Below the pieces are notes generated by a model. That model was not told the origin of the DNA, did no database searches, and worked only from the letters and a program-made list of their open reading frames with translations. DNA of 64,000 nt, taken from Spirochaetaceae bacterium. Its GTDB lineage: Bacteria > Spirochaetota > Spirochaetia > DSM-27196 > PWMO01. A program made the translations under genes and the position numbers. Below are positions 58,883 through 64,000 of the stretch, piece by piece; the first letter of the stretch is position 1, and every line of letters begins with the position of its first letter. The stretch covers positions 1-64,000 of the forward strand of contig RECP01000063.1 in NCBI GenBank assembly GCA_007693945.1, in the 5' to 3' direction.

Positions 58883-59890
58883 ATGCAGCAACACGAATTC
58901 CCGCGCACCACGGTGGTTGGCAGCTACCCGCTTCCCGAATGGCTCAAGGTCATGCCGAGTCGTCCCAATCTGCGCGACGCGATCATGACGGTGATCGCCA
59001 CCCAGGAACTGGCGGGTATCGACGTGGTAACCGACGGCGAGCTGAGCCGCTTCGACGTCAACCACCCCGAAACCAACGGCATGATAGAGAGCTTCATCGC
59101 GCCGATGGCTGGTGTCTATCGCGACTTCACCCGCGAGGAGATGGAGGGGTTCAGCCGGCAGCAGGGGATGGGGTTCCGCACACAGCCGGCCGGCGTCGTC
59201 AGGGACAGGATCGGTGAGGGCCGGCTCAACCTGGTTGAGCAGTACCGCTTTGCTCGACCACTGGCAAGGAACGAGCTCAAGTGCACGGTTACGGCTCCCT
59301 ACATGCTGTCCAAGACGCTCTACGACACCTACTACCGTGATCTTCCCGCGTTGAACTGGGATATCTCGGAGGCCCTCAAGGCGCAGGTCAGCCGGATCGA
59401 TGCACCCGTGGTCCAGCTGGACGAGGCAAACCTGCCCGGGCATCCCGAAGACACCGCCTGGGCTCACGAGTCGATCAACAACCTCCTCGCGGCAATCAAG
59501 GGCCGCCGCGGCCTGCACCTCTGCTTCGGCAACTACGGCGGCCAGTCGATCCAGCGCGGTTTCTGGCGCGACATGATCCCGTTCCTCAACAAGCTGCAGC
59601 TTGACCACCTGGTGCTGGAGTTTGCCCGCCGTGGATATGACGAGCTTGAAGCGTTTCGCGAGTTGCGGCCCGACATCGCGCTCGGTATCGGCGTCATCGA
59701 TATCAAGGACAACGAGGTGGAGACGCCGGAAACGGTGGCACGCCGGATTGAGAAGGCCGTGGACGTCCTGGGTGCCGAGCGCATCAAGTGGGTGCACCCG
59801 GACTGCGGTTTCTGGATGCTGTTGCGTTCCGTGGCGGACCGCAAGATGGAGGCCCTGGTACAGGGGCGCAACGCGTTTCTCGGGCGGTGA
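58883..59890 (+). CDS. MetE C-terminal-like (core methionine synthase/methylcobamide methyltransferase) protein
   Basis: TTVVGSYPLPEWLK, DVVTDGELSRFDVNHP, LHLCFGNYGG (H-x-C) and WVHPDCGFWMLL zinc-ligand motifs. Confidence 0.87.
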   Translation: MQQHEFPRTTVVGSYPLPEWLKVMPSRPNLRDAIMTVIATQELAGIDVVTDGELSRFDVNHPETNGMIESFIAPMAGVYRDFTREEMEGFSRQQGMGFRTQPAGVVRDRIGEGRLNLVEQYRFARPLARNELKCTVTAPYMLSKTLYDTYYRDLPALNWDISEALKAQVSRIDAPVVQLDEANLPGHPEDTAWAHESINNLLAAIKGRRGLHLCFGNYGGQSIQRGFWRDMIPFLNKLQLDHLVLEFARRGYDELEAFRELRPDIALGIGVIDIKDNEVETPETVARRIEKAVDVLGAERIKWVHPDCGFWMLLRSVADRKMEALVQGRNAFLGR

Positions 59891-59935
59891 GAGCTCGCGT
59901 CGAAGTCGAGCAGAGCGCTCCGGGGTTACCGCCTT

Positions 59936-60979
59936 TCAGCGATCCTGATCCATGCACATCCGCCGGAAATGCAGAACGTCGGCCGGGCTGGTGCTGTAGG
60001 AGACACAGCCGCAGCCCCACACGAAGCGGGCCATCCCGCGCGACTTCTCGGCGAGCACCGACAGGGCACGCTGCACGCCGGCCCACTCCGCTCGCTCGAT
60101 CATCTTGGGATCGGCGCAGCCCCTTACGACTATATCGCTGTCGTGCTGCTCCAGCGCCTTCCGGATGTGCGTGAAGTCCGCGTTGTAGTCCGCGGCAATC
60201 AGCGAGGCACCGCTCTGTATGAAGAACCGGATCAGTTCAGAGACGTTGCCGCCCATAATGATTGCCGGCGGAGGCGTAGCGAAATCGGCGCGCAGCGCCT
60301 CAATGATTGTGCGCTCGTAGGGCACAACGAACTGCTCGAAGATGCCCGGGTCAATCAGGGGCAACGTTGCCCACGATTCGTAAATATTGATACCGACGCC
60401 GCAACGCGACAGATTGGAAGCGTGACGCAGAGAGAACTCGGACGTCCTTCTCATCAGCGCGTGGACCTGTTGCGGCGCCGTCAGCATGTCCATCAACAGG
60501 TTCTCGAAACCTCGCAATTCCACAGCCTGCGAGAACGGTCCTCCCATACAGGCGTAGACCCAGACATCGTTGCCGATCGCGGTCATCACCCTGTCACACG
60601 CGTCCGCGACAAGGCTCAGACGGTTACCGGAATCTGCCGAACCGGACACGTCGATCGCGTCCGGATCGAGCGAATCCTGACCGGCCAGCGGATGCGAGAC
60701 AACGCCGGGCACGGCGGTGCTGGTGTCCTCATACTTCACGCTGCATCCAAGCGCCTCGGCTTCAACGTTATAGACATCGATACCCACCGTCACCAGATCG
60801 TGGCTGTAGGTTTCGTAAGCCGCGACGGCCGCCTCCGCCATCAGGGCTGCATCGCGGGCCACCACCGAAGGCGTGCGCTCGAGCAGTGCAGCGCCGTGCT
60901 CGTAGATCGACGGTACAAAGGGGGTACGATCCGGCGTCCGGCCGCCGAACACCGCCTGCATTCGCTCTATCGCCCGCAT
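59936..60979 (-). CDS. Uroporphyrinogen decarboxylase-like protein lacking canonical H-x-C
   Basis: UROD-like fold motifs (MTAIGNDVWVYACMGGPFSQAVELRGFENLLMDM); PPAIIMGGNVSELIRFFIQSGASLIAADYNAD in place of HxCGN. Confidence 0.78.
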   Translation of the reverse strand: MRAIERMQAVFGGRTPDRTPFVPSIYEHGAALLERTPSVVARDAALMAEAAVAAYETYSHDLVTVGIDVYNVEAEALGCSVKYEDTSTAVPGVVSHPLAGQDSLDPDAIDVSGSADSGNRLSLVADACDRVMTAIGNDVWVYACMGGPFSQAVELRGFENLLMDMLTAPQQVHALMRRTSEFSLRHASNLSRCGVGINIYESWATLPLIDPGIFEQFVVPYERTIIEALRADFATPPPAIIMGGNVSELIRFFIQSGASLIAADYNADFTHIRKALEQHDSDIVVRGCADPKMIERAEWAGVQRALSVLAEKSRGMARFVWGCGCVSYSTSPADVLHFRRMCMDQDR

Positions 60980-61001
60980 GCTGCCTCCCTGGTCTCCGAT
61001 C

Positions 61002-62069
61002 TCACCCGCGCCACTCGGCCAGATGCCGGTTCACAAAATCATCATCAGTCAGATGCGGGTACGCACGGCAGACACGGGTAATCTCTTCGCTCTGCCCGGG
61101 GCTCATACGCTCCTCGCGGTCCAGGCACGTAACGCCGCCAAAGATACCCTGACGACGCAGCACCTCATGGATTCCCGGAAGACAGCCGGCGTAGCCGTTG
61201 GCGGCATCAAAAATCGCCCCGTTCATGTCGGTGATCTCGGCTGCCAGCGTCAGCATCCCGGCTGGAACTCCGGCCTCGGAGTCCGCGAGCTCACGGCACT
61301 GCCGGTGAATCTCGACCGCTCGTTTTGTCCACACGCCCCAGTGACCCAACAGCCCACCGCATATGCGCATCGTCCGTGTCCGTTGAGTGCCAACGACGCG
61401 AAACGGCGTCAGCAAGTCCGCCACGATTGTGTCGTCGTTGCCGGTATAGAGCGCAACTTCATCGGCCCGTCCTGAATCCGCGATCCCACGTAGCACCGTT
61501 AGAGTGGCGTAACGATCAAACGGGGCGATCTTGACGCCCCAGACATCGTCCAGGGCCGCGAAGCGGCGCCAGAAATCGTACGACAGCATCATTCCGCCAA
61601 CCGCAGTCTGCAGGTAGAACCCGATGACCGCTATCTCCCGCGACACCGCGCGAATATGCTCCACGAGCAGGTCAACCGAAGCATTACGCAGCGCGGCCAG
61701 ACTCACCAGAGCGGCGTGGTAGCCGCGTGACCGCGCCAGACGAGCCTCGGACAGCGCCTGTTCACGTTCACCGCAGATGCCGGCAATCATGACCATCGGT
61801 CGGCCGCGACGGTCCGACCACTCGCCGACCGTTTCGTACGCAAACTCGAGTATCCGCTGATAGAAACCGGGCGTATCGCGAATTGCAAACTGGGTTGAAT
61901 GCACGCCGACGGCGATCCCGCCCGCTCCGGCGTCAACATAGTAGCGCAGTACGGCTCGCTGGCTCTGCTGATCAAGCCGTCGCTGCGGTGTCAGCGCCAG
62001 CGGCATCGCCGGGATCACCAGTCCGTTGTGAAAGCGTTTGCGGGCTTCGGGTACACTAAGTATGCTCAC
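61002..62069 (-). CDS. Dihydrodipicolinate synthase/N-acetylneuraminate lyase family (DapA-like)
   Basis: GLVIPAMPLALTPQRRLDQQSQRAVLRYYVDAGAGGIAVGVHSTQF, VWGVKIAPFDRY catalytic Lys region; GTG start. Confidence 0.8.
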   Translation of the reverse strand: MSILSVPEARKRFHNGLVIPAMPLALTPQRRLDQQSQRAVLRYYVDAGAGGIAVGVHSTQFAIRDTPGFYQRILEFAYETVGEWSDRRGRPMVMIAGICGEREQALSEARLARSRGYHAALVSLAALRNASVDLLVEHIRAVSREIAVIGFYLQTAVGGMMLSYDFWRRFAALDDVWGVKIAPFDRYATLTVLRGIADSGRADEVALYTGNDDTIVADLLTPFRVVGTQRTRTMRICGGLLGHWGVWTKRAVEIHRQCRELADSEAGVPAGMLTLAAEITDMNGAIFDAANGYAGCLPGIHEVLRRQGIFGGVTCLDREERMSPGQSEEITRVCRAYPHLTDDDFVNRHLAEWRG

Positions 62070-62107
62070 GCTCCCCCCTGAGCGCCGCGCCGGCAACGGC
62101 CGACGCG

Positions 62108-63142
62108 TCAGTAGCGCCCATCGCGTACTTCCCAGTGAGTCGGTTTGCCCAGACCGCGCCCGCCGGAGGCGACCCATCCCGCGGTCCAGCGAATCACGTG
62201 CTCGAGCGGAACCTGCGGATAGCCAAAAAGGCCAGCCGCCCGGGACGCGTTACCCAGCAGCGCATCGGATGCGCTCTCGTTGCTGAGCACGGGGGTCTTG
62301 CCGAGCAGCTCACCGAACCGTTGGGCCAGATATCGAACCGAGACGGTCTCCGGACCGGTGATGTTGAGTGCCGAGGCCGGCACTTCGGCACACGCAAACG
62401 CCCGCAAAGAGAGGTCGACAGCATCGCCCTGCCAGATCAGGTTCACAAAACCCATCGAGAGATCAACCGGACGCTCGTTGTAGACGTTTTCGGCAATATC
62501 CCTGATCACGCCGTAGCGCAGGTCGTTGGCGTAGTACAGCCGAATCAGACAGACCGGAGTACCGAAGCGTATCGATGCCCATTGAAACAGACGTTCACGC
62601 GCCACCGCCGCGTTGCCGTACTCACCGCGTGGCTCGAGAGGATCGTGTTCGCGCGACCCGCCGGAGGCCACCGGAACCAGATCGTATACGGCGCCGGTCG
62701 AGTAAGCAACCAACGGTATACCGGCATAGCGGCGACATACAAAAAGCGGCGGGACGGCGTTCATGGCCCAGGTCTCAGCCTCTGCACCACTTGTACCAAA
62801 CTTTCGTCCCACCAGGTAGACGACCCGATCGGCATCCGGCAGAGCTGCTACCTGGTCGGGATCCAGAACGTCAGCCGTGACGGTCTCAACCGCTCTCTGC
62901 TCGAGGAATTGGCGTGCATGCTCATCCGAAAAGCGCGAAACACCGATGACCCGCGCCGAACTGCCGGCCCGCTCAAGCGCACGGCGCAACCGAACCGCCA
63001 GCGTGCCTCCCATCTTGCCGCCGACACCGAGCACGACCACGTTCCCTGAAAGACCGGCGACGCTCGCAACCAGCGCATCCGAGGGCACCGTAAGCACGTC
63101 GTCGAGTTGTTGCTCGTCGCTGATCATCTCAGGCAGTTGCAT
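62108..63142 (-). CDS. NAD-dependent epimerase/dehydratase family protein
   Basis: NVVVLGVGGKMGGTLAVRLRRAL Rossmann motif, STGAVYDLVPVASGGSREHDPLEPRGEYGNAAVARERL. Confidence 0.85.
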   Translation of the reverse strand: MQLPEMISDEQQLDDVLTVPSDALVASVAGLSGNVVVLGVGGKMGGTLAVRLRRALERAGSSARVIGVSRFSDEHARQFLEQRAVETVTADVLDPDQVAALPDADRVVYLVGRKFGTSGAEAETWAMNAVPPLFVCRRYAGIPLVAYSTGAVYDLVPVASGGSREHDPLEPRGEYGNAAVARERLFQWASIRFGTPVCLIRLYYANDLRYGVIRDIAENVYNERPVDLSMGFVNLIWQGDAVDLSLRAFACAEVPASALNITGPETVSVRYLAQRFGELLGKTPVLSNESASDALLGNASRAAGLFGYPQVPLEHVIRWTAGWVASGGRGLGKPTHWEVRDGRY

Positions 63143-63256
63143 GCGGCCTACTCTATGCATCTGCTGCCGGGCAGTCAAGCAGCGGGCTATTGTACCGGTG
63201 GACGTAGTGGATTACACTGCCGCTGAACCATCCGGCGCGCAGCTCGGAGACCAGAC

Positions 63257-64000
63257 ATGACACTCAACGACTTCTATCGGATCGTGGAGATTCGGACCAA
63301 GATCATCAGCGTATCGGCCTTCCTGATCGGAACACTGTTTGCCGCGTACCACGCCGGTGAGATCTCACCGTTGATAGTGCTGCTGATGCTCGGGGCCACG
63401 CTGAGCGTTGACATGGGTACCACCGGATTCAACAGCTACTTCGACTTCAAGAGCGGCGTGGACAACGCGCGTTACAACAAGGAATGCGACAAGGTACTTG
63501 TGCACCGCGGCGTGGGACCCGACACGGCGCTGCTGATCAGCCTGGGGCTGTTCGCCGCCGCCGGCGTTCTGGGACTGTCGCTGGGCTACCTGGTCGGCTG
63601 GGAGATCATTCTGGTCGGTGCAGCCTGCATGGCGGTCGGATTTCTCTATAACGCCGGGCCCTATCCGCTCTCGAACACCCCGCTGGGGGAATTGTTTGCC
63701 GGCGGGTTCCTTGGGTTTGTGCTGGTCGCGCTGTCGTACTACGTCCAGACACAGTCACTCGACCCGGCGGCGTTGCTTCTGGGCCTGCCGTCGTTACTGC
63801 TGGTGGCCTCAATTCTGACGGTCAACAATACCTGCGACATCGAGGGGGATCGCGCCGCCGGCAGACATACGCTCTCGATTCTGCTGGGACCTGTGCGTGC
63901 TGAGCTGATAGTCTACTCACTGGGCGCCGCGGGCTACGCGGCAGCGCTGCTGGTTGTGCTGCGCTACCTGCCCTCGGCGTCGGTGCTACCACTGCTGGCT
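63257..64000 (+). CDS. UbiA-family prenyltransferase (MenA-like), truncated by window end
   Basis: Read directly from sequence: MTLNDFYRIVEIRTKIISVSAFLIGTLFAAYHAG..., GFNSYFDFKSGVD, LTVNNTCDIEGDRAAGRHTLSILLG; open to 64000. Confidence 0.85.
   Translation, partial: MTLNDFYRIVEIRTKIISVSAFLIGTLFAAYHAGEISPLIVLLMLGATLSVDMGTTGFNSYFDFKSGVDNARYNKECDKVLVHRGVGPDTALLISLGLFAAAGVLGLSLGYLVGWEIILVGAACMAVGFLYNAGPYPLSNTPLGELFAGGFLGFVLVALSYYVQTQSLDPAALLLGLPSLLLVASILTVNNTCDIEGDRAAGRHTLSILLGPVRAELIVYSLGAAGYAAALLVVLRYLPSASVLPLLA

Noticed and set aside
58447-58911. Possible sulfotransferase-like fragment (AILILAYRGTGSVGMELLRACLE) on the minus strand
   Set aside because: Only a short vaguely P-loop-like resemblance, and it overlaps the strongly supported RACE and MetE-like genes.
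58538-59797. 419-aa minus-strand ORF
   Set aside because: Mostly antisense to the MetE-like gene whose forward protein has clear zinc motifs; the N-terminal extension over the 58.6-58.85 kb gap has no convincing family signature.

Overview
The window is a GC-rich bacterial chromosome segment. It looks Spirochaetaceae-like, an inference from the signal-peptide style of its binding proteins and its overall gene content. About 50 genes are arranged as catabolic and transport cassettes: a branched-chain-amino-acid-type ABC operon, a TTT tricarboxylate-type transporter, a TAXI-TRAP transporter, an Rbs-like sugar ABC operon, several Gfo/Idh/MocA, SDR and ROK/LacI genes, and a GH88-like hydrolase. 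There is also an HpnP-like B12 radical SAM protein, an ECF sigma/anti-sigma pair, a divergent KamA-family protein, a membrane PPase, and a GalK/nucleotidyltransferase pair. The most interesting region is about 49.4-61 kb. It holds TonB, a BtuB-like receptor preceded by a cobalamin riboswitch, and a corrinoid methyltransferase cluster: an MtaA/MtbA-like UROD protein, a corrinoid protein, a PocR-AraC regulator, DUF1638, a RACE/ASKHA corrinoid activator, a MetE-core-like protein and a divergent UROD paralogue. The substrate of this cluster is not evident. Other observations are a shared LacI-type operator 18 kb apart in two promoters, decayed deoC and DegT aminotransferase remnants at the end of a sugar operon, attenuator-like hairpins after binding-protein genes, and a probable contig-edge homopolymer artefact at 1-75. 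All calls were made by reading the sequence; no database searches were run.
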